Source: Halichondria panicea
Lineage: Eukaryota > Porifera > Demospongiae > Suberitida > Halichondriidae
Reading direction: 5' to 3'
DNA: 64,000 nt
Assembly (NCBI RefSeq): GCF_963675165.1
Contig: NC_087393.1
Span: forward strand, 2,609,502 to 2,673,501
Positions 20,748 to 31,644 of the stretch are shown here, one piece after another. Under the pieces are notes generated by a model. The model was not told the origin of the DNA, searched no databases, and saw only the letters and a program-made list of their open reading frames with translations. Made by a program: the position numbers and the translations under genes. Position 1 is the stretch's first letter, and every line of letters starts with the position of its first letter.

Positions 20748-21360
20748 TTTATTTTCATCCATCTCATCACATGCAGTTTGTACAAAATAATAATTATAGA
20801 ATTCCCCTCCCCACTGCTGAGTCAGCAAAAACCTAGAGCAATTTGGCAACTTGTTGACTTGGGACTTGTACCCTGGCCTTAAAAATGATTGCTAAAAGTT
20901 TGTTGTTTCCTATAATTATATAATAATTATATAATAGTTGTTGGCTCTGGTTACGACACTAAGGAAAAGGAGGGAAATAGAGTCATTTGAACCGGAAAAT
21001 GGATAGAAATTAGTTCTTAGACTTCATTATATTATTGTATATAAAAGTAGGGTCTCTCAGATAATTATGACAGCATAGGTGGCCATGGTGTGGTTTAGTA
21101 TATATGACAAATACATGTAAATCTTTAGTAAATCCTTTGATCTTTCAGGCAATCTGTTGCCTGTAGTTGACCATGGATCAATTTCAGGTAACAAATTAAT
21201 TGCATACAACAGATTGTAAGCAATTTATAACATACACGAGGCAATTCGATGCTTATACAATGGTTGTAGGCAACAAATTGCCTGAAAGTTGCCTGGTGGC
21301 CTTAAGAAATGCAATTTTGAAAGAAACTCATAAACCTAAGCAACGCATTATTAGCAATCA
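20748..21360. other. convergent intergenic region, no gene
   Basis: Lies between the stops of the death/ZU5 gene (plus) and BRIX1 (minus). Contains an inverted pair CAGGCAATCTGTTGCCT (about 21148) and AGGCAACAAATTGCCTG (about 21268). No exon supported. Confidence 0.6.
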
Positions 21361-24300
21361 CTACGCATTATTAAAAATGTCATCTAGAGGGTCCACGTTA
21401 ATTCCTTCTTCTTCTTCTTGCCTCCTCTCTGCCAATGAGCGACGGGCATCCACTCGCTTCTTATACTTGTGCACAGCGTCAGCTTTCATTAGGCGACGAT
21501 GCTGTGCATGGGATCAATTCAGACAAGATCACTAATTTAATATTATAATTATATAGCTTACCGCATTAGGGGTGACATAGCTGGGATTTTCATAGAGAGT
21601 AGCTCCGCCAAAGCTACCTTCAAATACCTTTATTAAGTTGAGAACAAATCTTGGACCTGCATGTAGGAATAAATTGAAGAACAGCATATACACAACAGCT
21701 ACATGTACTGTATAAGTGAAAATCTATATATATATATTATAACGGGGAAAGGTTTGGGCCAATAGAGAGGTGTGTCTACATGTAGTTGAGAGGTTTTGAT
21801 TTGTTATCCACGTGTAAGCTTTATGAGTCAATTCATGTATCAAGCGAAACTTGGACTCCATTCTTCTCTATTATGGGTTCTTGGAAGCAGGCAAGCTACA
21901 AATATAGATTTTTATAGATCGTGTAGAAAATGCATACCTAAGCAATAAGTTTCTATACTAGTCCATGTGGCTGGCCGTTAAGGGGTTGAAAAAGTTGATG
22001 TGGGAACAGAAAGCTGGTTGTCATACGGAATAGCGAGGTGCATGGTTGTTCTTCAGGGTTGTTTCTACTGTAAGTATAATTATATAGATTTTCACATATA
22101 ACGTGGCTGCAATCTGAAATTTATCTGTTGGCCATTTTATACCAGACGGTTTTTATTCAAGGATATAGCCATAAAGCGGAGTTCCACTGTATACATTCTC
22201 AAACAGAAGTAGATACATGTACACGTACTACAAGCCAGACAGACAACTTATGCAACTAGTGCTAACCCTCGGCCATTGACATGAATAATAAAGATCTATA
22301 GCAGCCAAAAGAGAGTTATACCTTAATGTTACTATAGTAATTTTAGCGTTTTCAAATTTTTCTCTGTTTTTAGGCCGGCTACCATACTAATTTTGGCGGA
22401 TTTGTCAATATTTGTCAAAAGATATACAAGCATGAGTTTTAAAGCTGAATGGAAAGTTTAGAGTCAGATACAGATGAAAAAGGGCTTGCTTGCTTAGCAT
22501 ACTCTCAAAAGTACATTAGAAAAATGTTTGTGCTGTACATAGAAATGGTTTTAATGTTGAAAGTAAAGAGAATCTAGTGTAAAAGGTCGACTAAGCAACG
22601 CAGCCACTATTACTAGACAAATAAACAGTTTGAAGGACTATACTGCAAACGTTATGAACAGTACAGCTTATCCATAGCATGAAACCATTCTATATAGCAC
22701 TTAGATACAGTCATAATAACCAAGAGAAAAGTTAACATGGAGTAATTCAAGCTAAACTCATAAACTGAGCAAAGACAACGAGCTTAGAGCTTGTCAGTGG
22801 TATAAACTTACTTCTCTAGAGTACCTCCCAGCCCCTGAGTGATCACTAGTGGATAGGAGAGCTAGAAACCTCATAACGGTAACTACGAAAATATTCGCAA
22901 TCACTAAAATTAATCATAACGCGGAGTGTTTCAACCGTTTACACAGAGAGGCCCGGTAGTTTGGGGAATCCCCTTCCTGTTCCATCTATGATAATAGTAA
23001 CAATAAGGTACAATAAATGCTGGCTAAGCAGCAAGTAACAGGAGCTAGAGGCATGCTGAAACTTTCAGAACGGACTTTAGAGTGTATGTGAGGCATGCAT
23101 TGTGGACTAGGATCAAAAATAAGCCTGAAATAATGCTCCTGGTACGTTCTGGGGTTAAGATAAGCAAAGAGGCGACAATAATCATAATTCTAGCTTTCTA
23201 CTTTAGTGACCCTGTTCCATTGTTCCTGGTACAGGATCACTTCAGCTGTAAATATGTGCAGCCAACGTGCAAGTTCAAGCTTTTATTCGACAACGAAGCT
23301 TTAATATCAAAATCAGCCACTTGTTGTGTGAAGGCTATCCATACTGTACGCGCAGCGCTACGGCATCCAGGTGAGTAGACTCAGATATCACGAACAAACG
23401 GACAAACCAAACAACCGACTACTATAACCGCGGCCTCGGGTTAATAAAAACCGCGGGTGCTGATGTCTCATAGTCTCATAAATCTTCCTAGGGGAGAGAC
23501 CTTCTGAGCACTTTAGTCCAGAGGTCAATGCACAACAATGGAATGTTAATTTTCATTATGTCAGTGTCAAGACTTTCCAACGCATGCAAAAGGTCAACCG
23601 CAAACTCTTGACTGGTAGCTATAAATTTTTGTTTGGCTTGGCTCCAAAAACGTTGCTAAAAAAAGGTACGTTGCACAGCACTGCACTATTGCAGCCAACT
23701 CAACTTACTATAGCTCCTTGACTGGCTAACAGTAACCATAGTTAGGCTGACTAGCGCTAGCTATTATAAATGCGTCCTACTGTATAGAACGCATACGCTT
23801 CTTGCCATTCTTTATTTCCTTTATCCTTGATCTGATTGGTCAGATCAGAATTTCGATTTGGCCAAAAAAGTTCAGACTAAAGCACTCAGACGGTCTCTCC
23901 CCTAGGAAGGGCGGCTGATTCATGAGACTAGACGTCTCAGTAGAGGCGCTTTACTCTACATGAAGCTACACCAAGGGCGTATACAGAGAAGACGGCATGC
24001 AACTCACTATGTACCGTACGTACTCATCCGACTTCGTATCAGAGACCGGATATGCTAAAAATAGAATCCAGTATACGGACGTGAACAAGTGGGCGGTGTT
24101 ATTTACGGAGTTATAATTATGGGCATGTACATCAGAGCTGCCTTTGCTAGTTAGCTTAACAGTGCAGTATTATTTTAGGGAAGTGTCATGACCAGTCCTA
24201 GTCCAGCCAGGTCCAAGACAACCCCTTCAAGCGGGAAGTTAAGTGCTGGGCGCATTGTTAAGAAGTACCAGAGACTCAGGAAGACAGGTTTATTGTATCT

Positions 24301-27300
24301 AGGTTTCATGTTGCACCTGTTGGATGGTTTGCCTTTGCCTTTGACACTGCTAGTACGAGCCATACTGCTGCTGAGAACTAGTTTTACTATGCTGCAATCG
24401 AGCTAGCTAGCTACCTAGTACCTGCAGATACAAAGACTTTGATTTACCTTGTGCGGTCAAAGGTTACGCGTGGGCGTTTTTGTGGGCAGTTCTAAAAAGA
24501 ACTCAATACGAAGTCAGATGATTCTGAGAATAGGGTGAGTTGCATGCCCTCTTCTCTGGCTACACTTAATAACTTTTTACATTTGCCAAAAACGATGTCC
24601 CAAGTTTAAAGTCCATAATTAATGGCTGCTGCATTCTCTCAGTTTTGCAGCTCCTTCCTCACTCTTGCAGCTACCAATACAGCTAGCGTTCTAGTGCAGA
24701 ACTAATTCCTAAATAGAATACTTTCGAGTATTATAAGCAAAACTAGCCATAACTTAAGAAAGAAGCATTATTTTGCAAATCCACCTTGAAAACATGACTA
24801 GAAGCTCACTTCAAGTCAGCTGTAGCAGTCTAGACACACACACACAAACACACTATCATACGTATACCTCGCTGCGCATGAGCACATCGAGGCAAAACAA
24901 ATACACATGTGAGACTACATGTACATTAAAAAACACTAAATTTAAAATTACCGATTTCTGTGAGTCCACCACTATCCGTAATCTGCATAAAAAATTCAGG
25001 AGGGCTAATTACAAAAATCATGTGCACCGACTTAACAAGCACCAGGCTGTGGTGCAAAAATAATGCCTTGACTTTTTCGATAAATATTTATTTGCAGAAA
25101 GAATCTCATTAATCGATTATCCGGACACCTTGGTTCCAGAGGCAGGCCAGATACCTGAATATGCTAGATTCAGTTATACGCGAGCGTTTATAAAACTGGG
25201 TAGGAACTTTTTATGGAGGGGACCTGTAAAAGCCGCTAAAGCAGCACATACTTAAGTAGTCACAAATTGTCACACACACGTACAAAAATAACATTAGCCC
25301 TATAGCAATTTAGTACTCGCGTGAATACATTATTATTATGTACTCACCTGATAATTTCTGAACCAGATTTTGCCATCAAGAATTTCGAAGTGAAACACAT
25401 GATCCACAAATGGTTTACTTTTTGGGTGGTAATAAGGAGTCGAAAATATCTAGATAGTGAGAGAGAGAGAAATAATTATTGTGAGAAATTAACTATTTTA
25501 CAAGTCATGTGGATTAGGTGCGAAATTGAATTGCAGAGACTTACAACATGTATATGTAGCTTAGTAGTGAGTAACTACAACCTCCTCGAAACAGAAGTAA
25601 AAAAAGTAAGTCCAAAACACCCAGGGTTAAATTGAACCCAATTCACCACGCACACTGAAGCGTGGCAAACCACTACGATTGTGGAGATCGAAGCAGTGGA
25701 TTCAAATGCAATAAATTGGTCCACTAAACTATAATTTACTAGAGCACTGAACAGCTAACCCTCACCTGTTGAAATGAATAAATAAAAAACCAGAGGAGTG
25801 TTCAGTTAAAGAACAACAATCTGCAATTCTAGAGACCGGTAAAGGATCACTTCAGTTGCGAATAAATTATGTAGAATAAGGTTGCATGTAGAGCTTAGCT
25901 TTTGCTCGCTTTTATACGACAATAAAGCTTTAACATCGAAATCTGCCGCCATTAAAACTAATAACTTATTGTGTGGAGGCTATCCGTGCTGTAAACGCAG
26001 TGCTGTGGCATCCAGGTGAGTAGACTCAGAATACACAAACAAACAAACCAACGGACTACTATACCAGCTGGCCGTGGCACAGCCTCAGGTAACAAGCACA
26101 CACTAACTATACACTATACACAGGATCTTGATTAAACACTGACTCACCTGTGTGAGTAGATTCTTCAGTAACTCATTGTGAGGTGCCTCAGTAAACGACT
26201 GTGGAAAATTTAGTGTCAGGGAGAGCATATATTGTACATCAGCAAGACATAATTATCACATGGTCTGTACCATTTCCCAGGTGACGCACCAATCTTAAAC
26301 TTTCTCTCCAAAATTAGTGGAAGGTATTATGCATAATTATTTAAAATTTAAACTGTGAATTCCTTTCATAGCGTGGTGGCCAACCTGATCAAAGGAGAGG
26401 AGAGGTCTGGAACCAATCAGACAGTTTCCAGTCAGTTTGAGCTCATCCATAGTATGGACTGCATAATAAAAGCAGCACACGTGCATGTATATTAATAGGT
26501 TTCGACTGAGCTCTTACCATTTTCTACTAGGAATTTGAATGAAGGTCCATTGGGAACATTGGAGAGCCTATTATGTAACAGCACAAATATTATTATGCAA
26601 AGAGCACAAATAATATTGATTGTGACTCTCACCACATATACAGGTCCTTTTTCTTCTTCATTTCAAAGAATATGCACTTTCTGCAATTCTTCATTTCACA
26701 CACCTACAGAAATTAGTGGATACTCCTTATTCCTAAATATGCACGAGAACAAGTGCATACAGCCAAAGCATTTAGCGGTTGAAACTGTAAAGGATATGTT
26801 CCTACAGGAGAATTATAATCCGATTACTATAGATGCTTATAAATTGTATCAGTGGCAATAAAACTTAAAGGATTGTACATCAGCTTTAAACCGTAAGAGT
26901 CCACCGTCCAGTAATTTTGAATGATCGAACTGCCTGGGTCACAAATGTTCTTATAGACGAGTACACAGTGACACACAACAGCAACGGTACGTCCATGTTA
27001 CATGATGACATCATACCTCATTGATTGCTGGCAACTTGTCTTTTCTATCCAACTTTGTATCTATAAAAGTACAAAGTTTAAATTAAAAAGCTAGCTATGA
27101 ATTTCATTGTGGCACGTGAAACACGAACTGCTATAATTACCTTTAACTTGACTATCAAATTGTTCAAACATACATACATGTATGGCATGTGTAGGTAGGT
27201 ACTTATCAAATGACTGACCTGATCTGGAATGTGGTAGCAACATTCGCAAGTCGTTCATCAGATGTCGTGCTCTGGAGTGAGAGCATGATTATCTTACAGA

Positions 27301-29119
27301 ATACGAAATAGGCATCAAATCACATTGTTGGCACAATAGTACGCTATACATCTTGGGGGCGATCAGGAAGAGTACATATTGCACAAGATAAGGTATCAAG
27401 AGTTTCGTTTAGCTTATGTGGAGAACAGGTAAAGTACAGTTACAATAATCATCTTGATGCTCTGTCTATTGTTAGTACACACCTGAACGTGACTCCCCTA
27501 GCGCAAAAGACCAATACCCTTTGCTTGTTCTTCCACCTTTTGACCTGTGAGACAAAGGAATTAGACATAACACACTAATACAAAACCACATGCGCAGACA
27601 CACACAATAATCTGCTAATAACTGGTAGGTATCAAATTATAGTATAGTGGGTAAATTTGAGGACTAATTAAGTTTGGCAATTTGGTGAATCAGGGTGAGG
27701 GTAAATTAAAATTGTTTTTAGCTCGATAATGATACTGTCCCAATATAATTTTATCGCACGAGATCAATAATGCCGCACAAATTAAAATCACCAATAATGC
27801 CTCATTCGTCAAATTTACCTAATATACGGTATTAGAATTTAAATGTTTTTTTCACAGATCATTTAGATCTGGTAGAGCATGCATGGCAGCGTTCCACTTA
27901 TATAGTCTTGGGTCCAGGCTAGTTGGGCAGTATCAACACTAGTAGCACTTTTGTTCCACTGGAGGAAATTTGTAGCCCAATCAGATTGCTGCGTTCAAGT
28001 GGGAAACCTTACAGCTCAAATTAGCTGACAAGGCAAGAAGCTGGCTCACTGTATTCTTTTGATTTCTCCAGAGATGCACTAGAAAAGAAGCATGGTCTAT
28101 CTTAGTCTATGAATGAAGCTTAAATAGTAGTATCTTTGTATTAAGTCTTGGTACCAATATGGAGAAAACCAGTACCAGTAGCAGTTCATGTGTTATATAC
28201 GTGCCTTCTGGTCTTCGAAACACTTCTTCAGAAACATTGAGGTAGACTTATAGCTGGTTGTACCTCTTCCTTATGTCTAGCTATTACGAAAAAGGTTAAA
28301 TCTTGTATTACAGGCTAAAGCATTCATCTATTCTCTCCAAGAGTTACGAGGTATTTCTTGAAAACACCTTATATAGCTAGATCTAGTCAGCTAGACAATC
28401 AGCATTCAAATATTAATAGTTCTTTAGCTATAATTATGCCAGCCACTTAAGATTAAACAACATTCATACCTTGCCTCAAGTACCAGCGGAACAAAAGTGG
28501 TACTAGTACTGATACCCAACCATAAGCACTCGCGTTGGTTGGACTCCGCCCAACTAGGCTGAGGCCGCACTTTACATAAATGTCTGGTCGAGTTCCTATG
28601 TCAAACTTGTGCGGAAATTCTTGGACAGGTAATTAACCGCATCGCAGACGGACGTGGAATGTGATAATTATATTCACAACTGATCATGGGCGTGCACGTC
28701 GGTGCAGTTAATTACTAGATACACTTGACTACCACTTGTACAGATTTAATATTAGATTAACAATAGAGTCCAAGCCATCACAGCAAACCACTCCACGTGA
28801 CTCAAGGATGTGCAAATGGCTTAACCAAAAATGACCCTTTGTGTTATTAGTGCTTTCTCAAAGCGAACAGTTATTATTATTTCGAAAGTAAGAAGTAGGC
28901 ACTCTTAATACGTTTTACTTGCATGGAACCTCAGACCATAAATATTAGCTTACACACCTTCTTTGTCTCTGGTGCATCATTAGTTTCATGATCTACTGGG
29001 TCTATAGCAGGCTTCTTACTAGAAGTATGAGCTTTCCCACGTTTTCTCTTCCTAGGACCAACAGTACGGCTCTTTTGGCCTGTAGCAGCGTCAACACTCA
29101 CTGCTTCAGAGCTCTCCAT
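21361..29119 (-). CDS. BRIX1: ribosome biogenesis protein BRX1 (Brix domain)
   Basis: Nucleolar factor for 60S subunit assembly. Twelve minus-strand exons: 29119-28958, 27544-27483, 27271-27219, 27060-27017, 26703-26633, 26567-26518, 26458-26385, 26198-26148, 25449-25348, 24982-24952, 21656-21562, 21501-21361. All phases agree; total 936 nt, 311 residues (human 353). Exons read in order: basic N-terminus (GPRKRKRGKAHTSSKKP); WKNKQRVLVFCARGVTFR; ARHLMNDLRMLLPHS; DTKLDRKDKLPAINE; VCEMKNCRKCIFFE; WLSNVPNGPSFKFLVEN; ELKLTGNCLIGSRPLLSFD; the conserved HPKSKPFVDHVFHFE and DGKIWFRNYQ; then a 31-nt exon DSGGLTEIG; GPRFVLNLIKVFEGSFGG; and a Lys/Arg-rich tail ending DPLDDIFNNA. This is the standard BRX1 order. 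The 3.3-kb intron 10 and 1.4-kb intron 1 hold repeats. Confidence 0.96.
22315..22570. repeat. dispersed repeat, relative of 12418-12645
   Basis: Contains TACCTTAATGTTACTATAG and, inverted, ATACTCTCAAAAGTACATT and AGATGAAAAAGGGCTTGCTT, matching DCXR intron 6. Lies in BRIX1 intron 10. Confidence 0.55.
23205..23420. repeat. dispersed repeat, copy 1
   Basis: Matches 25836-26035 in the same order: GGATCACTTCAG, TTTTATTCGACAA, GAAGCTTTAA, CAGCGCTACGGCATCCAGG, GTGAGTAGACTCAGA, CGACTACTATA. An open frame crosses it (23082-23378) but the second copy does not keep it, so it is treated as non-coding. BRIX1 intron 10. Confidence 0.7.
23471..23930. mobile_element. MITE with CTAGGGGAGAGACC ends
   Basis: Left end TTCCTAGGGGAGAGACC...GAGCACTTTAGTC and right end GACTAAAGCACTC...GGTCTCTCCCCTAGGAA are inverted. 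The right end adds GGGCGGCTGATTCATGAGAC, also present in the HAUS2/DCXR promoter and near 13607. The element lies in BRIX1 intron 10. Confidence 0.82.
25836..26035. repeat. dispersed repeat, copy 2 of 23205-23420
   Basis: Shares the ordered words listed for copy 1. Begins next to ACCGGTAAAGGATCACTTCAG. Lies between BRIX1 exons 8 and 9. Confidence 0.7.
27641..27832. mobile_element. MITE in BRIX1 intron 1
   Basis: Ends AGTATAGTGGGTAAATTTGA and TCAAATTTACCTAATATACG are inverted. Resembles the GCGGGTAATTTTCG family with altered ends. Confidence 0.75.
28534..28556. mobile_element. single arm of the TAGTTGGGCGGAGTCC hairpin family
   Basis: GGTTGGACTCCGCCCAACTA equals the right arm of the 14290-14345 element; the other arm is missing or degraded. 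BRIX1 intron 1. Confidence 0.7.
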
Positions 29120-29317
29120 ATCCAGTTAGCTGTCCTGATGACTATTTTCAGTGCCACGTGGTTGTTACCATACAACATCTGTGAAAAATTCGATTAGTGG
29201 GTATAAGTATCTACAAGCCCCTCCCCCAGATTTTGCAGCAATGGGACAGTAAACAACTTAGTAGGAAAAATCTAGCTAGTTTATAATAGTAAATCTATTG
29301 TGAAATAGTCAAGAGGG
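29120..29317. promoter_or_regulatory. probable bidirectional promoter between BRIX1 and the 29318 exon
   Basis: 198 bp lie between the BRIX1 ATG (minus, 29119) and an ATG-led open exon on the plus strand (29318). No TATA box is obvious. Contains CACGTG-like GCCACGTGG at about 29153. Support rests on spacing only. Confidence 0.5.
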
Positions 29318-29641
29318 ATGGATATCATTGCTGTTTCAACAGCAACAGCAACGCAAAATGAGGCTTCTTTTTGTCAGAAGGATTATAACTCTAAGTCTAA
29401 CACTCAAAACAACAATGACCATTGGGACCAAGCTGACTGTACACCAGAACACTCATTTTTGCTCAGGACTAAGAGCTGTCCAACTAGACCAACCACTGGT
29501 GGCCAACAAAACCTGTTTTTTGCCCGCCATTACAGTATCTTCTCGGCCAAAGGACTTGAGGAGGAGCCCGGCTTATCCATGCAGCTCACGGAGTACAACC
29601 GCAAGCACAACTCCTTGATGCGCCTGGATTTGAACAAAGAG
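29318..29641 (+). CDS. isolated first exon, possible alternative start of the Radil-like gene
   Basis: Open from ATG for 108 codons to a GTTAGC donor, ending in phase 0 (residues ...HNSLMRLDLNKE). No family recognised; it is Gln/Asn/Thr-rich at the start. The second exon of the Radil-like gene at 32422 also starts in phase 0, so joining 29641 to 32422 keeps the frame and would give an alternative N-terminus in place of 31645-31890. Alternatively it joins a candidate exon at 30433-30487 (TFVRGHDAERTEDDYITA between AG and GT, leaving phase 1), which would belong to another transcript. Being a separate small gene cannot be excluded. Confidence 0.5.
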
Positions 29642-31644
29642 GTTAGCTGTATTTAATGTACCATGTAGAGTGAATTGTATTCATATGACTATTTGATTTG
29701 GAGGTGTGTCTGTGTGTCTGTCGTTTAGTAGTGAGCTGTACATAAGCACCTCTATATGCAGGACAAGTAGAAGCATTTGACATGCATACAATGTTATCAC
29801 AAGTAATTCGTAGTTGCAAGGGAAATGCGTTGTTCACTCATGTTTTTTCTGTGAAGACACAGTTCGTATCATTTGTTATGGGATACTTATTGGCTAAAAA
29901 TTATACTCTTTGTTTTGCTAATTAGGGAGCTGTTAAATTCCACTGCCTAATGATTTTCTGAATGTCAGCCATAATAAGAGTCGTTGTGTAATTAGGGTCA
30001 TAGCTAATGTGTGTGATTAGTTAGTTGTCAGTGTCACAAAATCATACACAATTCTTAGAGTAATCACAATTAGGACAACTTTATGCTCTTGCATGAAGCA
30101 AGCCAGCCTGCAGACAGTCTCAGCTCGTTGGTTTTCAATGTTCTTATTTCATGGACCATTGCACACACTCTTCTCTAAAGAGTTTGTTCTGTACCAATCC
30201 ACGATCTATCAACTGGACAAGTTTCATTCACCAGTATGGATCTGGCTAGCTATGTGTTGACAAGTTCTTGCATCTATTATACAAGACAGTTATACTGACT
30301 GGTGCAATGAATTTTATTCATATTTGAGTGTCTGAACAATGTGAGTGTCTGAACAATGTGTAAACATTGTCAAGCCTCTGCTGACTAGGGTTACAAGGGT
30401 CATGCTGCTTTGAATAATTTGAACTCACTTAGACGTTTGTGAGAGGGCACGATGCAGAGAGGACTGAGGATGATTACATCACTGCTGGTACACTACCCTG
30501 TCTTATTCATGTAATTATTGATTTCCATAGGGTGTTCCATAAAGTAATGTTTGAACTAAATAGTTGGCGTCATAATTATAGTTAGAGTACTAGCTGCATT
30601 ATGGCTCAGAGAAGTTCATAGGTTATACTTAATCAATAATGCTGTAATTTTATACTCTACAACGCATATCTGAGCTGGGTAGTGCTATCACATTTCAGGT
30701 TATCAAAATAGATTGCTTTGCGTGCTGTTCTGTACAATGTATTTATGTTCATTCACAATCATGTGATCACATAATTAAATGTGCATCGTACAATTGATCG
30801 GCAAAGGCCACAAAAGCATGTTCTTGAGTTTTGATATTAGATCTACAAGCATTATGCGTTTCATGCGCATGGATATGGTATTTCACACCTAGCGCTACAG
30901 GCAAGATGTAATTGATCTAAACAGTCGTGAATTTTCGTGGCTTCCTCTGTAAAGTATTTACTTCCATGCATCAGACATAGCAGCACTCTGCCTCGTGAAT
31001 TGAATTAGCCAAAGCATTATGTCAGCATGCTAGGAATGTAGGGTTGACACGAACATTCCATGCAGGCATGGACATTAGGCTACATACTTGTATTAGTGCA
31101 TAACAACCTATATAAGGGAGAGGTATGACGTGTAGAGTACAGACTGTTATAAAGCTGTGCCGCACACTCTAAAAATCAGTGTCTATAAAGCAAGATCAGT
31201 TTATTGTCGTCAAAGAGTTGGAGCTATGGTTTGCAGTCAATAGTGAATAGTGTTCTACTAGCTTGTTTTGTTACTTCAAAGTAGCTATACTTTCTGTTTT
31301 GCCAAGGCTCCCTTTGATCACCAGAACAAGATAATGAGTGTCCGCAGTCTGGGCCAACTTTGAGGGAGAGAGTTTGAGTATACAGCCATTCTATCACACA
31401 GAGTCCAATAGGCAACAGCCAAGTTTCCAGGCAACACCCTTTTACCACACATCCCCACCTTCTCCATTAAAGAACAGTAACTTGGCTTATAATCAGCTCA
31501 CTCCAAGCAACCTTGTCAGTCCTACATAGTTCAGCCACTACTGTATATAGTCGACAACACACCTACAGAGCTCTTGTTTGTGGCTTTGTGTGTTAGCATC
31601 TGTCTAAACAGTCTCAAGCATTAACATTCTATTGTCTACATACG
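29642..31644. other. no certain exon; one candidate at 30433-30487
   Basis: Mostly non-coding AT-rich sequence. The only splice-flanked open segment noted is 30433-30487 after CTCACTTAG and before GTACAC. The direct repeat GAGTGTCTGAACAATGTG occurs twice at 30325-30361. The 5' untranslated part of the Radil-like transcript probably lies in 31300-31644. Confidence 0.45.

Noticed and set aside
23082-23378. 98-codon open frame on the plus strand
   Set aside because: It overlaps a dispersed repeat whose second copy (25836-26035) has changes that do not preserve the frame; it lies in a BRIX1 intron and resembles no family.
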